Assembly (NCBI GenBank): GCA_030649335.1
Contig: JAUSLL010000019.1
Location: forward strand, 1-39,733
DNA from: Parvibaculum sp.
GTDB lineage: Bacteria > Pseudomonadota > Alphaproteobacteria > Parvibaculales > Parvibaculaceae
DNA length: 39,733 bases
Direction of reading: 5' to 3'
In this document: positions 33,839-39,733 of the stretch, piece by piece
How positions within the stretch are numbered: the first letter of the stretch is position 1
How the letters are laid out: each line of letters opens with the position of its first letter
The notes under the pieces: generated by a model
Databases searched by the model: none
Told to the model about the DNA's origin: nothing
What the model saw: only the letters and a program-made list of their open reading frames with translations
Program-made: the position numbers and the translations under genes

Positions 33839-34486
33839 ATGAGTGAAGTTTCCAGTTTAATCGAAGGCTATAAAGCCTTTCGAAACGGTACCTATCGGCA
33901 AAATGTCGAGCGTTATCGTGCACTCGGCGAAAAGGATCAGCAGCCCAAGGCGCTGATCATCGCGTGCTGCGACAGCCGCGCCGATCCGGCGATGATTTTC
34001 TCTGCTGATCCCGGCGAATTATTTGTGCTGCGCAACGTCGCCAACCTTGTGCCGCCCTATGAGCCGGATGATCACTATCACGGTACCAGCGCGGCCATCG
34101 AGTTCGGCATTGAAGGTCTCAACATCAAAGACCTGGTTGTCATGGGCCATGCGCGCTGCGGCGGTATTAAAGCACTTTACGAAGGCCACCACGGCAATCC
34201 GCCCAAGGGCGAATTTGTGTCCGGCTGGATGTCGATGGCGCGAGGCGTCGCCGAACATGTGCACACGCATCATGCAGATCTCAATGAAGCGGAGCAGATT
34301 CGCATGATGGAAATGCGCGCCGTTGTCTCTTCTCTTGAGCAGTTGCGCACGTTCCCCTTCGTCCGCGAACGCGAAGCTGACGGACGTTTGCGTCTGCACG
34401 GCTGGTTTTACGGCATTGCCACCGGCGTTCTCTCGATTTACGACGCCGCCTCAGACAGCTTCCACGAAGTTCCCGACAGCGACTGA
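33839..34486 (+). CDS. Beta-class carbonic anhydrase
   Basis: This 215-residue enzyme interconverts CO2 and bicarbonate. All zinc and catalytic positions are present: CxDxR as Cys43, Asp45, Arg47 in IACCDSRAD, and HxxC as His104, Cys107 in MGHARCGG. Length and the RNVANLVPPYEPD and HGTSAAIEFG motifs are typical of the bacterial plant-type family. No signal peptide is seen, so it is cytosolic. It lies 15 bases after the hydrolase gene. It should supply bicarbonate for carboxylases, a general need rather than one tied to a neighbour. Confidence 0.96.
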   Translation: MSEVSSLIEGYKAFRNGTYRQNVERYRALGEKDQQPKALIIACCDSRADPAMIFSADPGELFVLRNVANLVPPYEPDDHYHGTSAAIEFGIEGLNIKDLVVMGHARCGGIKALYEGHHGNPPKGEFVSGWMSMARGVAEHVHTHHADLNEAEQIRMMEMRAVVSSLEQLRTFPFVREREADGRLRLHGWFYGIATGVLSIYDAASDSFHEVPDSD

Positions 34487-34521
34487 ATACAGCGTCCGGT
34501 GCTTGCTACCTTATGTCCGCG

Positions 34522-34549
34522 TTGACTTAAATATCCGGCGCGTTAGCAT
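34522..34549 (+). promoter_or_regulatory. Candidate sigma-70-type promoter for the Rnk-like gene
   Basis: TTGACT (34522-34527) and TAGCAT (34544-34549) are spaced 16 bases apart, close to the consensus pair. Transcription from here would give a leader of about 180 bases that includes the hairpin at 34619-34658. Confidence 0.35.
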
Positions 34550-34618
34550 CGGGTCATTATGCGCAAGCTCAACACACGTTACGTTGACACGCCCGGCACG
34601 CTCCTCGCAGGACTGTAG

Positions 34619-34658
34619 CCCCGGGATCAGCCGCACTTTGTCCGGCTGACGCTCGGGG
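34619..34658 (+). promoter_or_regulatory. Two-stage hairpin in the leader of the Rnk-like gene
   Basis: CCCCG/CGGGG closes an outer stem, and TCAGCCG (34627-34633) with CGGCTGA (34643-34649) forms a 7-bp inner stem. It sits in the 247-bp gap between the carbonic anhydrase and the Rnk-like gene and has no T-run. It could be a terminator remnant, a leader element or part of a small RNA. Confidence 0.4.
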
Positions 34659-34733
34659 ACATCTATCCAAACCATTTCCCAGTTTGATCGATGCGCGGCC
34701 TTTCACAGGTCGCGATCCTGATGAGGTATTCTC

Positions 34734-35195
34734 ATGTCTGCAACGAACCGTGCTGCGCATCGCGCAGCTACTGAACCTATTTTGTCAGCTAATGATTTCG
34801 CCCGGCTGGAAATCATGCTGTGCGAGGAACGCGGCGCGACGCGTGACCGCATCCGCGCCAAGATTGATGCCGCAACTGTGGTCAGCGGCCATGCCATCGC
34901 GCATGACATTGCCACCATCGGCAGCATCTTGCGCTACCGCATCGGCGACGGTCCCATACAGCGTCGAACTCTGGCGCTGCCCGACGCGTCCCATCCCAAT
35001 GGTCAGTTCATCAGTCTGATGACGCCAGTGGGCATGGCCCTGCTTGGCAACCGTGAGGGCGCGTGCCTTTCGGTGACGTTGCCGGACGGCGGCACGATCA
35101 TGCTCGAATTGCTGGACGTTGAGTTCCAGCCCGAAGCAGAAGTGCGCAGGCGTTCAACCTGGGTGCCGGACGATAACGGTCCCAGTGCCGCGTAA
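34734..35195 (+). CDS. Rnk-like protein with GreA/GreB C-terminal domain
   Basis: This 153-residue protein has an Rnk-type N-terminal part (ILSANDFARLEIML) and a GreA/GreB C-terminal FKBP-like domain (ISLMTPVGMALLGNREGACL). Rnk proteins bind RNA polymerase in the secondary channel without the acidic cleavage tip of GreA. The visible part fits that, with no long coiled coil. GAGG lies about 8 bases before the ATG. A 10-bp inverted repeat follows the stop, and tRNA-Lys lies beyond it on the other strand. The exact role is unknown. Confidence 0.82.
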   Translation: MSATNRAAHRAATEPILSANDFARLEIMLCEERGATRDRIRAKIDAATVVSGHAIAHDIATIGSILRYRIGDGPIQRRTLALPDASHPNGQFISLMTPVGMALLGNREGACLSVTLPDGGTIMLELLDVEFQPEAEVRRRSTWVPDDNGPSAA

Positions 35196-35199
35196 ATGC

Positions 35200-35238
35200 A
35201 ACGGGACGGCGGCTCGCGACGCGGGTCACCGTCCCGTT
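35200..35238. terminator. 10-bp inverted repeat between the Rnk-like gene and tRNA-Lys
   Basis: AACGGGACGG (35200-35209) and CCGTCCCGTT (35229-35238) are exact reverse complements with a 19-base loop. It starts 4 bases after the Rnk-like stop and about 45 bases beyond the tRNA 3' end, so it may end transcripts from both sides. There is no clear T-run. Confidence 0.5.
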
Positions 35239-35281
35239 CATGCGGGACGCGCGGGCGGCAATCATATTCATGTGAAGGAGG

Positions 35282-35357
35282 TGGTGGGTCCGCCGGGGTT
35301 CGAACCCGGGACAACTCGATTAAAAGTCGAGTGCTCTACCAGCTGAGCTACAGACCC
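35282..35357 (-). tRNA. tRNA-Lys (anticodon UUU)
   Basis: The minus strand reads GGGTCTG for the 5' acceptor arm, TAGCTCAGCTGGTAGAGCA for the D arm, CTCGACTTTTAATCGAG for the anticodon arm with UUU, and GGGTTCGAACCC in the T arm. The 3' acceptor CGGACCC, discriminator A and a genomically encoded CCA (35282-35284) complete it. Acceptor pairing is full, with one T-G pair. It lies between the Rnk-like gene and tgt; tgt acts on other tRNAs (GUN anticodons), so the adjacency is not functional evidence. Confidence 0.98.
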
Positions 35358-35446
35358 TCCTTGAGAGTGGGCGGAAACTAACGGCGACCGCCCTCCGGGT
35401 CAACCGGATAAGAGCGCAAAAGCACTGGGGCGCAATGTCGCCGTAT

Positions 35447-36586
35447 TTAGAGGGCCGCAATGTCGTTTGCGGCCTGATCGGCTTTGAATTGAGCCGCAAA
35501 AGCGTCGAATCGCCCATCGGCAATGGCGTCGCGCATCCCGGCCATCAGTGATTGGTAATAAGCGATATTGATCCAGCTCACGAGCATCGAGCCGAGCATT
35601 TCACCGGACTTGATCAGATGGTGCAGATAGGCGCGGCTATAGTCCCGCGCGGCAGGACAATCGCTCGTCTCGTCGATGGGGCGATGGTCTTTCGCGTGGC
35701 GGGCATTCTTGAGATTAACCTTGCCGTAGCGCGTGAAGGCGAGCCCGTGGCGGCCGTTGCGCGTCGGCATGACGCAATCGAACATATCGACCCCGCGCCG
35801 CACGCTTTCAACCAGATCGTCGGGCGTACCGACACCCATCAGATAGCGCGGCCGGTCCTTGGGCAGCAGCGGTGTCGTCGTGTCGAGTACTTTGAGCATC
35901 ATCTCCTGCCCCTCGCCCACCGCCAGCCCGCCGATTGAATAGCCTTCAAAGCCGATATTGGTCAGGCCCTCGATCGAACGCGCGCGCAAGTCGGGATAGG
36001 TGCTGCCCTGCACGATGCCGAACAACGCCTGACCTTCGGTACGATGCTCTTGTGTCTCGAACGCCGCGCGCGAGCGTTTGGCCCAGCGCAGCGACAGTTC
36101 CATCGACTTTTCCGCTTCTACGTGAGTGGCGGGAAACGGCGTGCACTCATCAAGTTGCATCTGAATGTCGGAACCGAGCAGACATTGAATTTCGATGCTG
36201 CGTTCAGGTGTCAGCATGTGGCGCGAGCCGTCGATGTGGGAGGCGAAATTCACGCCCTCCTCAGTCATCTTGCGCAAGGAGGTGAGCGACATGACCTGAA
36301 AGCCGCCGCTGTCGGTGAGGATCGGATGCGGCCAGTTGGCAAATTTGTGCAAGCCGCCGAGCGCATGCACTTCCTCAGCGCCGGGACGCAGCATCAGGTG
36401 ATAGGTGTTGCCAAGGATCACGTCTGCACCCGCGCCGCGCACCTGATCCATATAGAGTGCTTTGACTGTCGCCGCCGTGCCGACAGGCATGAAAGCCGGT
36501 GTGCGAATATCGCCGCGCGGCGTATGCACCGCGCCTGTGCGCGCAGCGCCGTCCGTGGCTTTCAGTGTAAATCCAAACGCGCTCAT
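35447..36586 (-). CDS. tgt: Queuine/preQ1 tRNA-ribosyltransferase Tgt with a degenerate zinc site
   Basis: This 379-residue Tgt exchanges guanine at tRNA position 34 for preQ1. Catalytic aspartates are in place: [10 protein letters not shown] for the base and [13 protein letters not shown] for the nucleophile. The C-terminal zinc site is not. Where the family has CxCxxC before YSRAYLHHL and a His in the following helix (HN), this protein has [18 protein letters not shown] and SWINIAYY, so one Cys remains and the His is Ile. The rest, including [20 protein letters not shown], is normal. Its ATG overlaps the queA stop by 4 bases (ATGA). Activity is probably retained, but a zinc-free fold is inferred. 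Confidence 0.95.
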   Translation of the reverse strand: MSAFGFTLKATDGAARTGAVHTPRGDIRTPAFMPVGTAATVKALYMDQVRGAGADVILGNTYHLMLRPGAEEVHALGGLHKFANWPHPILTDSGGFQVMSLTSLRKMTEEGVNFASHIDGSRHMLTPERSIEIQCLLGSDIQMQLDECTPFPATHVEAEKSMELSLRWAKRSRAAFETQEHRTEGQALFGIVQGSTYPDLRARSIEGLTNIGFEGYSIGGLAVGEGQEMMLKVLDTTTPLLPKDRPRYLMGVGTPDDLVESVRRGVDMFDCVMPTRNGRHGLAFTRYGKVNLKNARHAKDHRPIDETSDCPAARDYSRAYLHHLIKSGEMLGSMLVSWINIAYYQSLMAGMRDAIADGRFDAFAAQFKADQAANDIAAL

Positions 36587-37641
36587 CGGACCCCCGCACG
36601 ATAAATCAGGCTCGTGTCGCCGTAAGAATAAAAGCGATAGCGGTTGGCGATGGCATGCGCGTAAGCCGCTTTCATTTCAGAGGTATCGCGCAGCGCGGAG
36701 ACCAGCATGAACAGCGTCGAGCGCGGCAGGTGAAAATTCGTCATCAGCATATCCACGGTCCGGATGTGTTTGCCCGGCGTAATAAATATATCGGTATCGC
36801 CGCTGAAGGCCGAGACACGACCCGTCTCGTCGCTGGCGGATTCCAACAGCCGCATCGACGTTGTACCCACCGGCACAATGCGTCCGCCTTTGGCTTTTGC
36901 CTCGTTGAGCGTTGCGGCCGCCTCGGGTGAGATTTCACCCCATTCGGCGTGCATCTTATGAGCGTCGGTATCATCCACCGCAACGGGCAGAAACGTACCT
37001 GCGCCAACATGTAGCGTCAGATGCAGCTTGGTCACGCCGCGCGCTTCAATGGCGGCCATAAGCTTGGGCGTGAAATGAAGCCCTGCTGTCGGGGCCGCAA
37101 CCGCGCCCAGGTGCTTGGCATACATAGTCTGGTAGTCGGAGAGGTCAGACTCGTCCGTCGGGCGCTTGCGGGCGATATAGGGCGGCAGCGGCATTTCACC
37201 GGCCTGTGCGATGGCACTGTCAAGCGCTGCAGCATTTTCCGAGAAGCGGAGCAGGACTTCGCCGCCCTCGCCTTTTTCTTCGACCTTTGCAGTAAGACCG
37301 GCGGCAAAGTCGATGCGCTCGCCAATTTTCAACTTCTTTGCAGGTCGCACAAATGCGTGCCAGGTGTCGCCGGATTCACGTTTGTGGAGAAGCGCTTCGA
37401 TTTTGGCGCGGGCCTCACCACGCATACGTGTGCCGAAGAGGCGTGCGGGGATAACGCGTGTATCATTGAACACCAGCACATCGCCTTCGCGCAGATGCTC
37501 GGGCAGATCGCTCACGCCGCGGTCGCTCAGAAATCCCTGTTCCGGGCCGACGACAAGCATCCGCGCCGCGTCGCGCGGGCGCACAGGACGCAGGGCGATC
37601 AGCTCTTCGGGAAGCTCAAAATCGAAATCATCTACGCGCAT
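36583..37641 (-). CDS. queA: S-adenosylmethionine:tRNA ribosyltransferase-isomerase QueA
   Basis: This 352-residue enzyme adds the ribose-derived ring of S-adenosylmethionine to preQ1 in tRNA, making epoxyqueuosine after Tgt acts. [18 protein letters not shown] opens it as usual. [21 protein letters not shown] and [15 protein letters not shown] are family motifs. It overlaps tgt by four bases and lies below the cyclophilins, the usual alphaproteobacterial order. It is complete, with a GC-rich hairpin upstream that separates it from ppiB. Confidence 0.97.
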   Translation of the reverse strand: MRVDDFDFELPEELIALRPVRPRDAARMLVVGPEQGFLSDRGVSDLPEHLREGDVLVFNDTRVIPARLFGTRMRGEARAKIEALLHKRESGDTWHAFVRPAKKLKIGERIDFAAGLTAKVEEKGEGGEVLLRFSENAAALDSAIAQAGEMPLPPYIARKRPTDESDLSDYQTMYAKHLGAVAAPTAGLHFTPKLMAAIEARGVTKLHLTLHVGAGTFLPVAVDDTDAHKMHAEWGEISPEAAATLNEAKAKGGRIVPVGTTSMRLLESASDETGRVSAFSGDTDIFITPGKHIRTVDMLMTNFHLPRSTLFMLVSALRDTSEMKAAYAHAIANRYRFYSYGDTSLIYRAGVR

Positions 37642-37666
37642 GGGAAGTATCCGACCGCATAAGCAA

Positions 37667-37686
37667 CGGGGGCCAGAAGGCCCCCG
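37667..37686 (-). terminator. GC-rich hairpin between cytosolic cyclophilin and queA
   Basis: CGGGGGCC (37667-37674) and GGCCCCCG (37679-37686) form a perfect 8-bp stem with an AGAA loop, extended by AAGC/GCTT outside a small internal loop. It starts 6 bases after the cyclophilin stop. The trailing run on the minus strand is only TTGCTT, so readthrough into queA is likely. Confidence 0.6.
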
Positions 37687-37692
37687 CGCTTG

Positions 37693-38160
37693 TTATTCTG
37701 TGACGTCTGCGGCCACGCGCATTGTGATGATACGGTCGGGGTCGCGCACGGGTTCACCGCGTTTGATCTTGTCCACAAATTCCATGCCGGACGTGACCTT
37801 GCCCCAGACTGTATATTGCTTGTCGAGGAAACGGGCCTCATCGAACACTATGAAGAACTGGCTGTCGCCACTGTTCGGATCCTGCGAACGGGCCATCGAG
37901 CAAATGCCACGCACATGGGGTTCAGCCGAAAATTCCTGCGGAATTTTTTTGCCTGAACCACCGGTGCCTGTGCCGGTCGGATCGCCGCCCTGCGCCATGA
38001 AGCCGTCGATGACGCGGTGGAAGACGATGCCGTTGTAAAAACCTTCACGTGAAAGTTCTTTGATGCGGGCGACGTGCTTGGGGGCGAGATCGGGCCGAAG
38101 CTCGATCACGACACGGCCATGCGTCATATCCATAAATAGCGTGTTTTCGGGATCGCTCAT
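37693..38160 (-). CDS. Peptidyl-prolyl cis-trans isomerase, cyclophilin type, cytosolic
   Basis: This 155-residue cyclophilin starts MSDPENTLFMDMTHGRV with no signal peptide, so it is cytosolic. GIVFHRVIDGFMAQGGDPTG carries the catalytic Arg and the usual active-site Phe/Gln positions. It catalyses proline isomerisation during folding. It starts 7 bases after the stop of a second, exported cyclophilin and closely resembles it (GFYNGIVFHRVI, SQFF, FVDKIKRGEPV in both). The two probably arose by tandem duplication and now serve different compartments. Confidence 0.95.
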   Translation of the reverse strand: MSDPENTLFMDMTHGRVVIELRPDLAPKHVARIKELSREGFYNGIVFHRVIDGFMAQGGDPTGTGTGGSGKKIPQEFSAEPHVRGICSMARSQDPNSGDSQFFIVFDEARFLDKQYTVWGKVTSGMEFVDKIKRGEPVRDPDRIITMRVAADVTE

Positions 38161-38167
38161 TCTGTCC

Positions 38168-38710
38168 TCACTGTTTCTGATCGGCGTCGGCAGCAACCTG
38201 CATCTTGACGATCTTGTCGGGATTTACCGGCGGCTCGCCGCGTTTGATCTTGTCTACGAATTCCATGCCTTCGACAACGCGACCAAACAGCGTGTATTGG
38301 CCATCAAGGAAATTGGCATTATCCAGGCAGATGAAAAACTGGCTGTTGGCGCTGTCGGGGCTGCTCGAACGCGCCATGCCGACGGCACCCGTCCAGAAGG
38401 CTTCATCGCTGAACTCGGCTTTGACGTTCGGAAGATCCGATCCACCGGTGCCTGTACCCGTCGGGTCGCCGGTCTGGGCCATGAAGTCTTCGATCACGCG
38501 ATGGAAAACGATACCGTTGTAAAAGCCCGCGCGTGTCAGCTCCTTGATGCGCGCGACATGTTGAGGTGCAACCTCCGGCAATAGCTCGATCACGACGCGA
38601 CCATCTTTCGTATCGAGATAGATCGTGTTTTCAGGATCAAGCGCAAAGGCCGACCGCGTCATGCCGACAAGGGCAAAAGCAATCAGGGCTATGGATAGCA
38701 AACGACGCAT
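38168..38710 (-). CDS. Peptidyl-prolyl cis-trans isomerase, cyclophilin type, exported
   Basis: This 180-residue cyclophilin has a clear signal peptide (MRRLLSIALIAFALVGMTRS, cleavage after AFA near residue 23), then DPENTIYLDTKDGRVVIELL. The active region GFYNGIVFHRVIEDFMAQTG and the SQFF motif are intact, so it should fold proteins in the periplasm. The ATG at 38710 has AAGGA 8 bases upstream; a GTG one codon earlier is less likely. It is the upstream copy of the tandem pair and lies 52 bases after coaD. Confidence 0.95.
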   Translation of the reverse strand: MRRLLSIALIAFALVGMTRSAFALDPENTIYLDTKDGRVVIELLPEVAPQHVARIKELTRAGFYNGIVFHRVIEDFMAQTGDPTGTGTGGSDLPNVKAEFSDEAFWTGAVGMARSSSPDSANSQFFICLDNANFLDGQYTLFGRVVEGMEFVDKIKRGEPPVNPDKIVKMQVAADADQKQ

Positions 38711-38762
38711 CACATTTTCCTTTTTGATGGATGAAGTCTGGTTGACGAAGAAGGCAACGGCT

Positions 38763-39284
38763 TCAGGATTTTTTCAACTTGGTCAGCGCGTTGAAAATTT
38801 TCTTTTCCACGCGCTTGGGCACAAATTGCGAAATATCGCCACCCATGCTGGCAATCTGCCGCACGAGCGTTGACGAGATAAACTGTGTTTCCGGTGAGGC
38901 GCTCAGGAACACGGTTTCGACTTTCGGGTTCATAGTGCGGTTCATGCCGACCATCTGAGCTTCATATTCATAGTCCACGCTGCCGCGCAGACCGCGGATG
39001 ATGACAGTGGCATCATGCGCGTCCGCGGCGTCCACGACGAGACCGGAGAAAGATGTCGTCGAAATCTTTGCGCCAAGCTTTTTCGCCATAGGCCCGATTT
39101 CGGCTTCGATCAGCGCCACGCGCTCATCGAATGTCAGCAGCGGTGCTTTGCTCGCGTTGATGCCCATGGCGATTACCAGATGATCGACGAGCGCCAGCGA
39201 CCGGCGGATGATGTCGATGTGTCCGTTGGTCATCGGATCGAACGTGCCGGGATAAAGCCCTGTCCGCAATTTCTTCACTGCCAT
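38763..39284 (-). CDS. coaD: Phosphopantetheine adenylyltransferase CoaD
   Basis: This 173-residue enzyme makes dephospho-CoA from phosphopantetheine and ATP. The family's nucleotidyl-transfer motif TNGH is at 19-22, within YPGTFDPMTNGHIDIIRRSL, and ISSTLVR is at 136-142. Length is normal. It begins 18 bases after the gyrA stop, so it is probably on the same transcript, as is common in alphaproteobacteria. Several CoA-thioester enzymes occur elsewhere in the window, but that is not a regulatory link. Confidence 0.97.
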   Translation of the reverse strand: MAVKKLRTGLYPGTFDPMTNGHIDIIRRSLALVDHLVIAMGINASKAPLLTFDERVALIEAEIGPMAKKLGAKISTTSFSGLVVDAADAHDATVIIRGLRGSVDYEYEAQMVGMNRTMNPKVETVFLSASPETQFISSTLVRQIASMGGDISQFVPKRVEKKIFNALTKLKKS

Positions 39285-39302
39285 GCGTCTCTGGTCCTTC
39301 GC

Positions 39303-39365
39303 CTAGGCTTCCGCCGCATCATCTTCGTCGTCGGAGGATTCATCCACACGCTCGACGGAGACTGT
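39303..39365 (-). CDS. gyrA: DNA gyrase subunit A, extreme C-terminus only
   Basis: Reading leftward from about 39365, the minus strand encodes TVSVERVDESSDDEDDAAEA and a TAG stop at 39303-39305, the acidic tail typical of alphaproteobacterial GyrA. Upstream of that, the frame runs into AT-rich sequence (HLNKNYY) that does not resemble GyrA, so only about 20 codons remain. The position before coaD supports the identification. GyrA is essential, so the break is attributed to the sequence join rather than to the organism. Confidence 0.75.
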   Translation of the reverse strand, partial: TVSVERVDESSDDEDDAAEA

Positions 39366-39616
39366 ATGTAAGTTTTTATTATAATATTTTTGTAAAAAAA
39401 ACTGAATATTTCTCACGTAACCATTATAAGACCGGGCTTGCTCAACTCATAGCCTATTACAAAAAACTTTGGACATATAATTTGTTAATTTTAAGAGTCG
39501 AAAAGTAGGAGAACTTTTTCAATTCGTTTTCTTTCTCTTTCACTTTTTCTTATTGGGATTATTAAGTAATTTTAGATATTCAAGAATCAAATCAATTATT
39601 AAGCTATAAAATACAG
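39366..39616. other. AT-rich foreign segment beyond the gyrA break
   Basis: Base composition changes sharply here: the line 39541-39600 has 12 G or C in 60 bases, while 39241-39300 has 33. No gene is visible in this stretch. It looks like the non-coding region in front of the Bacteroidota-like gene that follows. The exact join lies within a few bases of 39,366. Confidence 0.8.
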
Positions 39617-39733
39617 ATGAAAACTTTTACCCCGCAAGATGTAGCGAATTACTACGACCAAACAGAAGTCCATTACAGAAGATTTTGGAAATTTGAGGAG
39701 GCGCTTGGTTTACACTATGGAATTTGGAGTGAG
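39617..39733 (+). CDS. SAM-dependent methyltransferase N-terminus, Bacteroidota-like, partial
   Basis: Thirty-nine codons are visible before the right edge, starting MKTFTPQDVANYYDQTEVHY and ending LHYGIWSE. The YYDQTEVHYRRFW...LHYGIW pattern matches the opening of class I SAM-dependent methyltransferases of the Bacteroidota. The A-rich region before the ATG with no Shine-Dalgarno and the low-GC codons also fit that phylum. It does not belong to the rest of the window. The SAM-binding core lies outside, so the methylated substrate cannot be suggested. Confidence 0.65.
   Translation, partial: MKTFTPQDVANYYDQTEVHYRRFWKFEEALGLHYGIWSE

Noticed and set aside
35119..35381. Short plus-strand frames reading GPPGFEPGTTRLK
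   Set aside because: This is the translation of the tRNA-Lys antisense strand, a well-known false gene.
39303..39733. Horizontal transfer or insertion of a methyltransferase gene into gyrA
   Set aside because: No transposase, repeat or target duplication is visible and gyrA is essential; a chimeric join is simpler.
1..39733. CRISPR arrays, insertion sequences, prophage or integrase genes
   Set aside because: I looked for regularly spaced repeats, transposase motifs and att-like duplications and found none.

Overview
The window is almost entirely one alphaproteobacterial chromosome segment (roughly 55-60 % GC by eye). Housekeeping blocks with familiar gene order point to this class: sdhE-mfd next to recG and a DUF502 gene, glmU-glmS, cysD-cysNC, and gyrA-coaD-cyclophilin-cyclophilin-queA-tgt. 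I cannot fix the order or family from sequence alone. The last ~370 bp are different: the base composition drops abruptly at about 39,366, inside the 3' end of gyrA, and the tail starts a Bacteroidota-like methyltransferase gene. I read this as an assembly or joining chimera, not biology.

Layout. 1-3,544: acyl-CoA metabolism, with a racemase/CoA-transferase family gene (minus, cut by the window edge) divergent from an acyl-CoA ligase, then an SDR oxidoreductase. 3,694-11,971: a DsbA/FrnE-like protein, mfd and sdhE (minus), an alpha/beta hydrolase overlapping recG (plus), and a DUF502 membrane protein (minus). 12,185-15,422: a tight plus-strand operon of an uncharacterised lipocalin-like protein, an APH-type kinase, a small DUF6285-like protein and an enoyl-CoA hydratase. 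The kinase and small protein resemble the LvaA/LvaB pair that phosphorylates 4-hydroxyacyl-CoA. 15,513-18,588: a PAS_5 protein whose 3' end overlaps a convergent SGNH gene, which is paired with an MBOAT O-acyltransferase. 18,671-21,421: an SCPx-type thiolase preceded by an unusual HMG-CoA-synthase-like/OB-fold (DUF35) fusion that has lost the catalytic Cys (Gln instead), apparently Glu and His, and the zinc ribbon cysteines.

21,579-32,578: envelope precursor and sulfate activation genes, all on minus. These are a TPR-SPOR protein, glmS, glmU, a WbpM/PglF-like nucleotide-sugar dehydratase, galE, the bifunctional cysNC, cysD and a small membrane protein. 32,960-35,195: plus-strand hydrolase, beta-carbonic anhydrase and an Rnk/GreA-C-like protein. 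35,282-39,365: tRNA-Lys(UUU), tgt, queA, two cyclophilins, coaD and the gyrA tail, all on minus.

The least conventional part is 12.2-21.4 kb. It is a lipid/CoA-thioester island between otherwise conserved housekeeping genes and holds two candidate multi-protein CoA enzymes: a kinase-dependent hydroxyacyl-CoA module, and a thiolase with a pseudo-HMG-CoA-synthase/OB-fold partner. A second oddity is a Tgt that keeps its catalytic aspartates but has lost most of its zinc ligands.
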